64,000 nt of DNA from Aplectana chamaeleonis. Taxonomy: Eukaryota; Nematoda; Chromadorea; Rhabditida; Cosmocercidae. Below the pieces are notes generated by a model. The model saw only the letters and a program-made list of their open reading frames with translations, did no database searches and was not told the DNA's origin. The stretch lies in NCBI GenBank assembly GCA_029168955.1, contig JAPDOI010000209.1:744001-808000 (forward strand), in the 5' to 3' direction. Shown piece after piece: positions 45,297 through 55,565 of this stretch (the first letter of the stretch is position 1; the number at the start of each line of letters is the position of its first letter). The position numbers and the translations under genes were made by a program.

Positions 45297-46095
45297 TGGT
45301 CGTGTCGCCGCTCGCTCAGCCTAATATTCTAGAAGGAGTCGAAGCAAATCAGTTGAGCATAGCCTCTCTCTAAAAAAGCATTCGATTCGTACAGCGTTTT
45401 GCTTACGATTGGTAATAATCGACAACCACTCACGGGAGCAGTGTACATACCTGGGTGATCAGCTGGGCAAAAACTCTGGAAAATATGGGGTGATTAGCGT
45501 GCTGAATGAGATGTTTGCAAAAAGGTAAGAATAACAAGAAAGAAAAAAATGTTCATGACTCACACTGCTACTTTCCATGTTAAAGTCAGTGTTCGCGATA
45601 AAACGGTCGTTGAGATTCAACTGGAAACCGAATGTACCGGGGTGTATTGCAACAATAATGGCGAAAGAACTGCTAAAAACGAGCCATAAATAACTCCCTT
45701 AGCGGCCAGCACCGAAGTGGGCAAGCAGGGCAAAGCGCAAGTAAGTTCGAGGGCCGCATAGAGCTACCTATGGCTCGTTTTTGGCCGTTCTCTCGCCATT
45801 ATCGTTGCAATGTACCCCCTACATTCGATTCGAGAAAACTCGAAGACCGTTTCCATCGTGAACACTGCATTTGAGATGATTTGCTATGCTGCGTCCTAAC
45901 TGCTTCAGAGTCGTTCATATTTCTGCCAAGCGTGTACTATGTTTGATGCTTCACGGTAAACTTCTGCCTTCGTTCGAAGTGGGATTGTATCGGGCTACGC
46001 TGAGTTATCTCAGGTCCATATTCCAAAATGACTGTTTGTGATGCTCATATTGGCGATGTGCCGCTGGGTTTTCGAAAGAGAAGAATCGATTATCT
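45297..46095. repeat. dispersed repeat D, copy 2 (with a TTAA-type insertion)
   Basis: Matches 43655-44505 in order. It differs by carrying the element at 45594-45870 and lacking the foldback at 44507-44756, so each copy serves as the empty-site control for the other. Confidence 0.65.
45594..45870. mobile_element. TTAA-type non-autonomous element, copy 3
   Basis: Flanked by TTAA (45590-45593) and TTGA (45871-45874). Ends AGTCAGTGTTCGCGAT and ATCGTGAACACTGCAT. The interior has its own partial mirror (ACGAGCCATAAATA with TATGGCTCGT). Non-coding; inserted in repeat D copy 2 only. Confidence 0.75.
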
Positions 46096-46863
46096 GCCCA
46101 TCGATATTGACAATTTTTCTGTTCATATAGCTGCAGAAGCCTTCTTAATGAATGTTGTATAATGCAAGTTGTATGCAGAAACTTTCGCACATTAATCACC
46201 ATTTCAATAGTGCAGTGGCTTGCAGCTGCTCAGCTTCCTCTTCGTTGCATAATGATGAATTTTCGTCCAATAAACAGCATTTGTGGGTAGGAGGGTCATT
46301 TGGTGGGGGAAGTCGTTCTTCGTTCTCGAGTCATTGCTGCACATACCTTGAGAAGTCCGCTGGAAGACAATAAACAGCCTTGGTGGTCCGACGAAAATCA
46401 TAGCATCAGTTTCGAAAGTTCACCAATAAGTCAATTCGGTTCCGCTCCATTTTCGGAGCAATGCTGCAGAACACGAAAGCTTCGAAGGAAACTAGCTCGT
46501 AGTTGATCTCGGAATGTTTCAGGGAGCGCGATTTTCCTCCCACTAAAGGATTCCAACTCATCCTGTATTAAATCTGTTGACCATGCCGCTTCTCTGTCAG
46601 CCTCATCATAAGTTATGTTTATTAGACCCGTGGCCTCAGAAAAAACAACAAATGTCCTATCCTGCAAGCGTGACGAAGTCTATCACCTGCTTACAGATGT
46701 CACATTGGTACGTGAGCATGGCCACATTTTCCGAACCCGACGCTCGTTGTCCTTGAGACGATTTGGAGCGCGAAAGAGGATTGGACGGACACACGATCTT
46801 TGATCCATTCCCTTCTCCCTATCAGCCAGTATAGCGCGAATACGACGTGTAAACAGAAATATC
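46096..46863. other. intergenic, no gene recognised
   Basis: No supported gene. Open frames on both strands (about 46431-46667 minus, 46615-46803 plus) show no known motif. Confidence 0.4.
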
Positions 46864-46867
46864 TTAA

Positions 46868-47498
46868 AGGCAGCATACACGCTCACAAACATGGTTGAGA
46901 TAACAGAATAAATAGGACCGCCTGGCCCCTACCACGTCGTCAACGGCGTTTGAAGCGCTGAAAACCATCCAGGTTGACAGAATTCGAGCATTCCCGTCTC
47001 GAAAGCCTGTGGAACCCCACCCCTACGAATAACAGAATGAAGAGTGAGGCATGTGGAAGCATTTGATAATCTAGAGTGATAGCACTATCAAATGAGAGTC
47101 TACGAGAGAAACAGCATGATTCCCCTGATTATAACTTGTTTACATACCGATTAATTCCCATCCACTTTCAAGAATACCGCTCTACCCCGGCTGGCTTAGA
47201 AAATGGAGCATTTCATCAGTAAACAGACATGTTATATTCAGGTGAATCAAGCCGTTTCTCTCGTAGGCTCTCATTTGATAGTGCTATCACTTTAAGTTAT
47301 CTAATGCTTTCACATGCTCCACTCTTCATTCTGTTATTCGTAGGGGTGGGGTTCCACAGGCTTTCGAGACGGGAATGCTCGAATTCTGTCAAACTGGATG
47401 GTTTTCAGCGCTTCAAACGCCGTTGACGACATGGTAGGGGCCAGGCGGTCCTAATTATGCTGTTATCTCAACCATGTTTCTGAGCGTGTATGCTGCCT
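46868..47498. mobile_element. TTAA-flanked foldback, family II
   Basis: AGGCAGCATACACGCTCA on the left and TGAGCGTGTATGCTGCCT on the right. The mirror extends far inward (CCATGGTTGAGATAACAG-type words, GGGGCCAGGCGGTCC with GGACCGCCTGGCCCC, then GTGATAGCACTATCAAATGA), giving arms above 250 bp. TTAA is intact on both sides (46864-46867, 47499-47502). It shares AGGCAG termini with family I but little else. Confidence 0.85.
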
Positions 47499-47502
47499 TT
47501 AA

Positions 47503-47909
47503 CATATGGCTAATCCTTGATCGACTCTCCCTATCAGTCAAAAGTGCTGTCACAACAAACCCGACCAAAACGGCGAAAGTTTGTTTTACCTGGCCGCAAA
47601 CGCTTAGGAGGACTCTTTCCACGGCGGTGAAGACCAGGGCTCGATCGTTTCGAAAAGGTGGAAGCGTTCGGTCCCAATAATGAGATCCCCTCTCTCAACT
47701 GAGATAGCGGGTTCAAACCGTTACCAAAGTTGCAAATGCTGTTTGCCCAAACGCACTAAATATGCATGGCTGCAAATTCAAAAACTTCTTTGGGTATTCA
47801 GAAAACTTCTTTTATCCTAAAAAAAGAGGTTTCTTAGCCTCTCAGCTATATTCTTCTACTTTGCAGAGCTCTTCTTCTTCTTTTCTACAGCCACGAGGTG
47901 GGTTTTGTC
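47503..47909. other. intergenic, no gene recognised
   Basis: A B-box-like GGTTCAAACCG occurs at 47710 without a convincing A-box. No gene supported. Confidence 0.35.
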
Positions 47910-47913
47910 TTAA

Positions 47914-48360
47914 AGGCAGTGTTCACGATGATCATCCTCGTTGACTTTCCACAGTAAAATGATAGGTGAGAAGGATCCTAGGCTCCCAGTGCCAAAGGAA
48001 CTGTAGAAAACGAGCCAAGAGTGGCAAACAAACGGCTGCAAACAAGCGTTTTGGTGCCCCAGACACGCGCCGTGCCCCAGGTCCGCCCCTCGAAAGGAAC
48101 AAATGAAGACTCAGATTATAGGAATGATCAAGTGAAAGAAGTGCTGATAAGTGAGCTGTTTGCTTCATTGCACTGATAGGTATCAGCCTTCTAGCGGTCA
48201 ATTCCTCCACTCTCAAAAATCAAAGTAAACAAGGGAGGGCCTATTTTGACTCAAAAACGCGTCTTTCGTGTCCTTTTTAAGCATGCCTTGCTATATAGGG
48301 CAGCAGACCTTCCGTAAGCCGTGGAGATATCGGAAGCGAAATTTATCGTGAACACTGCCT
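47914..48360. mobile_element. TTAA-type non-autonomous element, copy 4
   Basis: Perfect TTAA at both sides (47910-47913, 48361-48364). Ends AGGCAGTGTTCACGATGAT and TTATCGTGAACACTGCCT. 447 bp, no coding capacity. Confidence 0.85.
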
Positions 48361-48364
48361 TTAA

Positions 48365-49271
48365 GCATAGTTTTGACTGGATCGCTGCTGTTTTTCATAG
48401 CGTGCATAGGCCTACGGATGATAGAGGAAATTCAATCAAACAGTGAAATTAATGGCTGGTATTCATCAATAATGCGTTTCGACTCGAAAACACTGATCTA
48501 GTCATGTGAAAGGGTCAACGTTAATTACACGAAACGTGTCATTCGCTGGCAATCGCTAGATCGCTGCCATTTTGGCAGCGATGGAGCGATGGTCAGCGAC
48601 TATTAAGAGATGGTCAGCGACCATTGAGAATCGCTCTTCAAGTAGCGATGCAGTAAAACATAGGATTTCGTCGCCGCGACCCAGCGATGTAGGACGTTTG
48701 ATCACAATTGGAGCGGCTTTCCATTACGCGCCATGAAAAAGGAACAGTTCTCCTTCGCATGGCCGCAGCGACCACCTGCAGTCAAAACTAATCTTTAGGT
48801 TCTGGAGCTGGCTGGCGTAACCTACCTTATTAATTGGACAATCGATATGAGCACCTCGAATTCGCGTTCAGCACTCCAGTTAACCCCCCACAGAAGACTT
48901 TTCAGCAAAATCTGAGACATTTACCAAACTACCGTATACTCACCGTAACTTACCGTAGTCTCTCGAGAATTTGATAAACTCGTGTTGAACTCTTCAAATA
49001 ATCACTGCAGAGAAGTGCCGAGTCGAATCTGCTGTAGCGCTTCGGAAATAATCAAAAGTCCCATTTCGCTCCGGAAAATTTCCCCGTTGAGAGCCTATGG
49101 GCCGAGATTGTCGAATTTGCCCGGAAACCAACTATTGGACATTGATTTGTGTTTAGGACCCCGAATAACCCCCAGAAAAAAGTTTTGAGTCAAATAATTC
49201 TTCTGAAAACCCGGAAAATGTTCTGGTAGGTGTACCATTGCCTTAGCGCCAAACTGAGAAAACCCGCTTAA
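48365..49271. repeat. mixed repeats: GCGAT-rich patch and CGGTAGG-type repeat
   Basis: Positions 48545-48720 hold repeated ATCGCT, GCGATG and GGTCAGCGAC words, including a near-duplicate AGATGGTCAGCGAC. Positions 48860-49180 hold inverted CGGTAGG-type repeats (TACCGTATACTCACCGTAAC, then CCCCGAATAACCCCC). No gene seen. Confidence 0.5.
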
Positions 49272-49574
49272 AGGCATTGTTCACGATGGAAGCCGTATTC
49301 TAGCTTTTGCGTTCAGTCGGACTAATGGGTCAAGAAAATGTCAGTCAGAAAGTTTGGAGTTTAAAAATCGCCTCTGAATGAAGATTTGCTAACCTCAAAG
49401 CGGCTTTGTGGGTTTAGAGGGCCGGCCTTGGTTCGATCCGTTGTTACAAGGAAAAAAACTCCGTGTTTGCTGCCGTCGGGCGTGCCTAGACGCGTCGTAG
49501 GGAGCAATGCACACACCAGTCGATTTCACGTTCGGCATCGATCGAAAGCAGCTGACAACAATGTATTCAGCAAG
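49272..49574. other. solo left end of a TTAA-type element, then unique sequence
   Basis: TTAA (49268-49271) followed by AGGCATTGTTCACGATGG has no matching right end before the next full element, so this looks like a solo terminus. No gene. Confidence 0.45.
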
Positions 49575-49578
49575 TTAA

Positions 49579-50038
49579 AGGCACTGTTCACGATAAACTT
49601 CATCCTCGAATTTTCTATGACAAACGCTTCTCGTGGCTATCAGAAGCAGAAGGTCGTCGAAGAAACGGGACGAAAAGCTATCCAGGAGCCGCAAAACGGC
49701 TTAGAAAAGTGGGGAAATCCCTTCGGGTAAGTCCGGCCCCTCTCCGCCCCTCGACGTGAACAATCGAACAGATCGTGAGATGAGCGATGGTTTCCGATCA
49801 ACAGCCCCGTTCTTCCCTTCATTCTCAACTTCTCTCTTTACTGAGGTCAGGTCGTACATTGGCTGCGAAAGATGGAAGTTACAAACTTCGGACAACTCGT
49901 CCACCAATTTTTTGAGGGACCATAACTCCGTTCCTGGAAGGTCTTGTACGATTCCAGAAACATCAATGGAATCAGCATGTGACCGCCTTCAAGATAGGCG
50001 AAAAAGCAGAAGAACGATTCTTATCGTGAACACTGCCT
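49579..50038. mobile_element. TTAA-type non-autonomous element, copy 5
   Basis: Perfect TTAA flanks (49575-49578, 50039-50042). Ends AGGCACTGTTCACGATAA and TTATCGTGAACACTGCCT. The interior shares CATAACTCCGTTC and AACTCGTCCACVAA words with 52590-52660. Confidence 0.85.
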
Positions 50039-50319
50039 TTAATAATCTATTTAATTTCGTCCAAGAAAAAATGATCGCTCGTCTGAATGGCGTCTTCGGT
50101 GAATTCCTTCCAATGCTGAGCCGAGGAACAAATCGTAAAACTGTTCCTTGCGTTCTCCGAGCAACTATCCCACGTTGATGTCGGCACGAACTTCAAATTT
50201 GTTTTGAATTTCCTTGAAATGTGAATTTTTCTTGAAAAGTTGACGTCTTTGAGGAAGGTGTTTGCAAGCTTTAGTGGCTATGAGGATATATTAACATGGT
50301 TTTTAACGTGCACGAATAA

Positions 50320-50818
50320 AGGCAGTGTTAACGAAGTAGAAACTCCCCATTTCTCTGCAGAAACGTGAGTTTTGGGTCTATCTAAGCAAGCCTATGAACA
50401 AAAAACGGCAAAAAACCGGCAGGAAGTGGGTGAAAATCCCGCGGTCGGGCCGGTCCATCGGGTCTTTCCGCCCACGTCTTGTAACAGTTGTCCTGCTTTA
50501 GTTTTAACGTAGGTGCAGACACCGAATTTTTAAATAATTTTAATCGCTAAAGGTTCTAATATCCCAGCCCACTTACCTAAGAATTTTGAGGCTCGAACCC
50601 ATTACCCCGACTTCAGGTTTGATGCGTTGTCCGCAGTCTCCCGAAACATATGTACGAACAGGCATGATTAATTTTTTCAGGAATTTCTTTAAACAAATTT
50701 TCTCCGGTATTTGAGTTTTCTGTGGTGACCTATCTCTATCAACCTCTTCTTAAGTTAGTGGGCTTACCTACCCAGATTTATCGGAATCTAGAATACGGGT
50801 TTTTCATAAACACTGCTA
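50320..50818. mobile_element. TTAA-type non-autonomous element, copy 6
   Basis: Flanks ATAA and TTAA (50316-50319, 50819-50822). Ends AGGCAGTGTTAACGAAG and TTCATAAACACTGCTA. Colinear with large parts of 2493-3592 but without the nested foldback, and so the empty-site reference for it. Confidence 0.75.
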
Positions 50819-50899
50819 TTAAACGCACACTCCAAACTCGGGGTAATTTTTATACCATTGTCCTACCACCTCGTGTAGCAACACTGCCAAGCGCGAAAT

Positions 50900-51029
50900 C
50901 TCAGTTCGCTCGAGTAAGGTCGGGGGGGGGGGTTGGGGGAGCGATGGGGCGTGGTCGGAAAAAACTCAGTTCGCTCGAGTAAGGTCGGGGGGGGGGGGTT
51001 GGGGGAGCGATGGGGCGTGGTCGAAAAAA
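50900..51029 (+). repeat. 65-bp G-rich tandem duplication
   Basis: Two nearly identical 65-bp units start at 50900 and 50965 with CTCAGTTCGCTCGAGTAAGG. Each holds a run of at least 10 G, then TT, five G, AGCGAT and four G, a strong G-quadruplex pattern on the plus strand. Confidence 0.9.
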
Positions 51030-51129
51030 AAACCGACCACTCCTCGGATAAGAAAGAAATATGTAACACCCACTGACAAGTTCTAGAGCTCAAGAGGAAC
51101 GGGAAGCGCGACTGATTTTAATTGAAATC

Positions 51130-51285
51130 TATCCTTTTATTCCGAGCCGAATTCACTCTGTTCCCTGGCGCGCTTGTGCGTAGCGAGGGTGGAAAGGGTG
51201 GGGAGAAGGGGACGCAGCGTACGCGCGCAGACGCACGCGATGAACGCAAATAAACTTCACTCGGAAACAGAGGGTATGGGGGGAA
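51130..51285. repeat. dispersed repeat R5, copy 5
   Basis: GCGCGCTTGTGCGTAGCGAGG-type sequence, GCAGACGCACGCGATGAACG and GAAACAGAGGGTATG match 15420-15572. Confidence 0.55.
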
Positions 51286-51389
51286 CCTTACTTGGAGCGA
51301 TGTTATCGCAGTAAGGAGGGTGATCTAGCACTGGTCGCCGCGCGCGACAAAGGGATCGAGGAGTCACGGTGAGGGGATAGGGTCTCTCT

Positions 51390-51506
51390 ACACACCGAGG
51401 AAAGAGTTGTCCATTTTTTGCAGTTCGAAACGTCTCAATGCAAGCGAACCGGTCCCGAGTGGATTTAGAGCCGCAAAAAGCGAGACAACTCCTCCCTCGG
51501 TGTGTA
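51390..51506. repeat. hairpin-forming inverted repeat
   Basis: ACACACCGAGGAAAGAGTTG followed by TCCATTTTTTGC is mirrored by GCAAAAAGCGAGACAACTCC and TCCCTCGGTGTGT, arms about 32 bp with a few mismatches. Confidence 0.7.
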
Positions 51507-51602
51507 GAGAGCTCCTGTCCCCACGATGAGGTCGGTCGTCGCACGCGGCGTTTGCATGGAAGCTGCTACGCGCGACGATATCGCGCTCCCATCGCGTCTA
51601 AG

Positions 51603-51734
51603 GGTCGTTTATACTTCCGCCGCCAAGCGGCGCGGCTGAATGCAATTTTACAATATCGATCGCGCCGCTCCGCGTGATCAATATTACAGAAATGCACTTT
51701 GCCGCGCCGCTTGGCGGCGGAAGTATAAACGACC
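51603..51734. mobile_element. 132-bp MITE with perfect 34-bp inverted repeats
   Basis: The left arm begins GGTCGTTTATACTTCCGCCG; the right arm (51701-51734) is its exact mirror over 34 bp, inner ends GCGGCGCGGC and GCCGCGCCGC. The perfect arms suggest a young element. Target bases are not clearly duplicated. Confidence 0.85.
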
Positions 51735-52363
51735 ACTAAACCATGGTTTTTTGCGCGATTGCCTGCTGTTCAGCGTGGTTCGCGATTTCATCACATCGCT
51801 GCGCCCTGCACTGCGATGTGAGGATATCGCGAGAGCTTTTTTCTGATGTTTCGTAGTTTTCTCCATTTATACCAATCTTTCCCTCTTCGTTCTTTGTATT
51901 CCCTCTTTATTCTGTGTCTCTTTATGCTCTGTTAACCCAGTCAAGACCGCACGCTACCGCTACCACTACCACTCCGGACCTCACGCTTTTCAAAAATCTA
52001 ATTCTCTGAAACTACGACGGAATTCCAAGCTTTCTCACGTTCACTGTGTTCTCCACGGAAGCCGTGGTCCGTTGGCTGCTCCACTATAGCACAATCCTCA
52101 AATTTTAGTGAAAGTAGCTGAGGTTCAATCGGAGAAAATCGTTTCGAAAACATTTTCTCGAGCACATCACAGGTTGTTTTTTTCTCTACTGCCTTTTTTC
52201 CAGCTTTTAAGAAACTTCAATTCGAATCACGTTCTATTCGTCTGGAAAAGCGCCATGACCGTGACTAAATCTACCATGACCCTGAACCATCGTTTTTCTT
52301 CAAACGTCTTTGCTTGTCGAAAGCGGAGACAAGCTTGAAAATTTTAATACCCTGCTCTTTCAG
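51735..52363. other. intergenic, no gene recognised
   Basis: A possible small exon at 52109-52172 (after attttag, before gttg) does not match the frame of the candidate at 52364. Otherwise nothing supported. Confidence 0.35.
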
Positions 52364-52495
52364 ACTTGTGCGTGTTTGGTTGAGGACGCAAAAAGACGTC
52401 GAAAAATGGTTTCTCTTGAGCGCGATGCGAGGCGTTGGCGCGATGCACATCGCAGAGCAAATCACATCGCGCGCGATTCTCGTGCCGCGATGCAA
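52364..52495 (+). CDS. candidate internal exon of an unknown gene
   Basis: Acceptor ctctttcag ends at 52363 and donor gtaagg follows CAA at 52495, both good matches to nematode splice signals. The 132-bp interval is exactly 44 codons and open, giving an Arg-rich segment (CLVEDAKRRRKM, LERDARRWRDAHRRANHI). A second frame is open too, which weakens the case, and I could not link it to neighbouring exons in frame. It may be a chance exon in GC-rich DNA. Confidence 0.25.
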
Positions 52496-52945
52496 GTAAG
52501 GTTCCGCAATATGTTCTTCTATTTGCTACTGGTTCGACCTCATGGCGACTTACTCCAGTGCGGTAGTTGAGAGTGACGTGAAAGTTCAGGCCCGAAATAA
52601 CTCGTCCACGAAATTCTTGCCCTTCAAATTTACAATCTTCGGGGTCCATAACTCCGTTCGTGGTGGGTTTGGGCGATTCTGGAAAACTATTGTGATCAGC
52701 ATGAAAGTCTCTCTGAGCTCAGCAGAAGTTCAAGAAATTGATTCTGAGGCTGTACTGTGCTCGGCTCGGATGACTCCTCAATAGATTTAAAAACGTCGTT
52801 GGAAGTATGATCTAGCTCCACAATCGCGTTCAGTCGGCAAAGTCTCATTATCACAATCGTAGAGGCGTAGCGATTGTTTTGAGAACGATTTCTTCATTTT
52901 CGTAGTTGAACTTTTTAAAAACAACCGACCAATCATCATACACTA

Positions 52946-54065
52946 CTTACAAGGGAAGTGTTTAGAGTGGTAAACGCATCTGCGAAAACGACCAGTATCG
53001 TTAGTATCTCTTCTGGCTCAATAGTAAAAATGCGCAGTATCCCGCCCCGAGCTGCAGGTTCGAACAACAAGTTACGAGCATTTTTCAAGCCTCGCGAAAA
53101 AGGAAGGGTACCCATCAGGCATTTTTTTGCGAGTTTCAAAAAATTTTCTCGGATTTAGCTTAAAACTTGTATGTAGGGGTAATCTATGGTGGTAAACACG
53201 AATCTGAAGCCCACTTGTCAAAATTTCGAGGTTTACTGTAGGTTACGGTAGATAACATGTCATTTAGGGGGCAAAAGCCAACTTAGTATTTTAAAAATCG
53301 GCAAACGGACGTTAAATTCGTTACCTCCACCCCGAATAACCCCCGTATACAATTTTTTAGTAAAATCTGAGATTTTGATCAAACTACCGTATACCCGCCG
53401 TAATCTACCGTAATTAGCAAAAAATCGATGAACGGACTCCAGATTCGTGTTCAGCACTCCAAATAACCCCCAGAGGCACAATTTGAGCAATATCTACTAT
53501 AGCACTCCGAAAATCTCGAAAGTGGCGTTTTTTCCTCGAAATTTTTCCCGGTTGGCAAGCTTCAAACGAATTTTTCCCGGTTGGCAAGCTTCAAACGAAA
53601 TTAGTCGAAAACTTTGGAAAATCCATTAATAATTCACAGGTTCGTGCTCAGCACCCCAAAATAGCCCCTGGTAAAATTTTAAGTTAAATCTGGAACATTT
53701 TTCTAAAACGCTTCCAGAGCCCTCTAATCGGTATAAATATTCGCCCAACCGAAAATTCGTACAAGTACAAAATGCTATCAGTCTGGACAAAGTATGGAGA
53801 ATGCGCCTTCACCCAAATTTCGCTCAGGGGAGTAGTTTTGGGCGCTGAACACATTTATGAGGTCCGTTCCCAAAATTTTGAAAGATTAATGCCCTTTTTG
53901 GAGCGTACAAAAGCACAAAAAACGATCTTTTCACGCTTGTAACTTCTTGGAACCTGCAGCTCGGGGCTGGATACTGCGCAGTTTTACTATTGAGCCACTA
54001 GAGATACTAACCATACTAGTCGTTTTGGCAGATGCGTTTACCACTCTAAACACTTGCCTTGTTAG
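52946..54065. mobile_element. 1.1-kb element with ~120-bp inverted ends holding CGGTAGG repeats
   Basis: The left end CTTACAAGGGAAGTGTTTAG, then GGTAAACGCATCTGC and GAGCTGCAGGTTC, is mirrored by the right end GAACCTGCAGCTC, GCAGATGCGTTTACC and CTAAACACTTGCCTTGTTAG. Inside are CGGTAGG-type repeats (53215-53520 and 53630-53860; CCCCGAATAACCCCC, TACCGTATACCCGCCGTAAT) and a 29-bp tandem duplication. No transposase is visible. Confidence 0.7.
53543..53600. repeat. 29-bp tandem duplication
   Basis: Two copies of a 29-bp unit (GAATTTTTCCCGGTTGGCAA followed by GCTTCAAAC, first copy AAATTTTTCCC at its edge). Confidence 0.8.
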
Positions 54066-54362
54066 TTGGTTCAGGTTCGCATAACAGTTTGGTAGCTTGA
54101 GTTTTGTATACAAAACAACCATGAAACGGTAAAAATTCCGAGTGTTATATTCGAAAACGACGGGAAATATGACGTTACGTCATGAAGCTATGACGCTCAG
54201 GAACTCTTCAATATTGAATGACTTAATGGGTTACACATATTGCCGATACGCTGAAAACGTTTGAAGACAGGGTTCTCGATATAATCGGTTGTTGTGCTCT
54301 TACCATGGAATGGCAGATCTGGCCATCACAAAAATGGAAATAAGTAAAGGATTGGATTAAAA

Positions 54363-54745
54363 AGGGTGGTGGCCATCGTGTGTCAACACCCCTGAGGAGG
54401 CGGGAGAAACGGGGAGGAGCGAGGTTCCTGATTGGAGCCTGGGGCCGGGGCTAGCCCATGTTGCGTCCAATCAGGAACCTCGCTCCTCCCCCGTTTCTCC
54501 CGCCTGGGGCGGCATGCATGAACGCAGCGAACGGTGTCAGGGAGCCGCTCCGCGTGCCATGCGCGCAGCGTCGAGCAACGGGACGGCCCCGAATTTCGTG
54601 GCGTGTATTGATGTGCCTGATTTTCGGGGCCACCCCGTTGCTCGACGCTGCGCGCATGGCACGCGGAGCGGCTCCCTGACACCGTTCGCTGCGTTCATGC
54701 ATGCCGCCCCTGCTCAGGAGTGTTGATACACGATGGCCACCAACC
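54363..54745. mobile_element. foldback MITE (GGGTGGTGGCC family), copy 2, interrupted by a nested palindrome
   Basis: The left arm GGGTGGTGGCCATCGTGTGT through GGAGGAGCGAGGTTCCTGAT, the mirrored ATCAGGAACCTCGCTCCTCC, and the right end TGATACACGATGGCCACCAACC match copy 1 at 9541-9713. Flanking octamers GATTAAAA (54355-54362) and GATCAAAA (54746-54753) differ by one base. Copy 1 runs from the GTTTCT..CCGCC block straight into TCAGGGG, showing that 54506-54710 is inserted. Confidence 0.85.
54506..54710. mobile_element. nested 205-bp palindrome with perfect 77-bp arms
   Basis: The left arm 54506-54582 (GGGGCGGCATGCATGAACGC onward, ending GTCGAGCAACGGG) is exactly mirrored by 54634-54710 (CCCGTTGCTCGAC onward, ending GCATGCCGCCCC). 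The pairing continues inward with small mismatches through GGCCCCGAA and TTCGGGGCC around a loop of about 30 bp. Strongly GC-rich. Open frames on both strands here are one sequence read twice. Confidence 0.9.
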
Positions 54746-55395
54746 GATCAAAAACGCTCAGGAACAAGTTATTGATTGGTGTCCCCCCACCCCCAATTAT
54801 CGACATTCGTGTAAACGCCTGTCTTGTCAACTTTTATTTTGCTTCTAAAGCAATTTTTGAGCAATTCTGGAGACTACTGACTACTTTAGCAGCAAAATTA
54901 AAGGCGGATAAGCAAGCATTAATGAAAATCTCGTTAATTAGGGGGCCGGTCCACACCAGAAATCAGTAGCTATACCTTGTTTTTGAGCGTTTTTACCGCA
55001 AATTCCCGGGGGTTTTCATTTATTTTACCTTTTGTGATGACCAAAACTGTATTCTCATGAAGAGAGTTCACAAGCCGATTGTATCCGGATGAGGGCGCCC
55101 CAGGGTGGCTTTCTCCTATATCTCGCTTATTCGGAGGAATTGAGAGCTCGTACTTGGCAGGTGATATATAGGGTGGGCCTACTTCACAATCATGTGGATA
55201 TATCAGATTTTGTCCCTGAGCTTTGACTGTGCCTTTAAGCGAGATAAAGGAAGAAGCCACTCTGCCGCTCCCATTGCAGGAAGCCATTTCGGCACGCCCA
55301 CTCTGACGACGTTTCGAGCTCAACAGTGGCGAGATGAGGTGTGTCGTCCAGTAGCCGCTTTCTTCCCTTTATTGTCGGCCTCTCTCTTCATCCAT
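54746..55395. other. intergenic, no gene recognised
   Basis: No supported gene or assigned repeat. Confidence 0.4.
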
Positions 55396-55563
55396 GGGTG
55401 CGTTCCAAGAACGCTCCCATGACAAAATGTTTCCATGGAAATGTAGCCACGACGGCGTAGGAGCAATTTTCAATTATAATTCGCATCCATGGAAAGTAAA
55501 TTAGTCCATGGGAAAATTGCTTATCCTCCCACGGCATCGTGGGAACGTTCTTTTAACGCACCC
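55396..55563. mobile_element. GGGTGCGTTCCAAG foldback, copy 1
   Basis: The left arm GGGTGCGTTCCAAGAACGCT, CCATGG inward, is mirrored by CATCGTGGGAACGTTCTTTT and AACGCACCC. About 45-bp arms. Confidence 0.75.
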
Positions 55564-55565
55564 CA

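Noticed and set aside
47700..47722. B-box-like GGTTCAAACCG, possible tRNA
   Set aside because: No A-box at a suitable distance and no cloverleaf pairing.
54451..54726. Similar open frames on both strands (MHERSERCQG...)
   Set aside because: They are the two arms of one perfect palindrome read in both directions.
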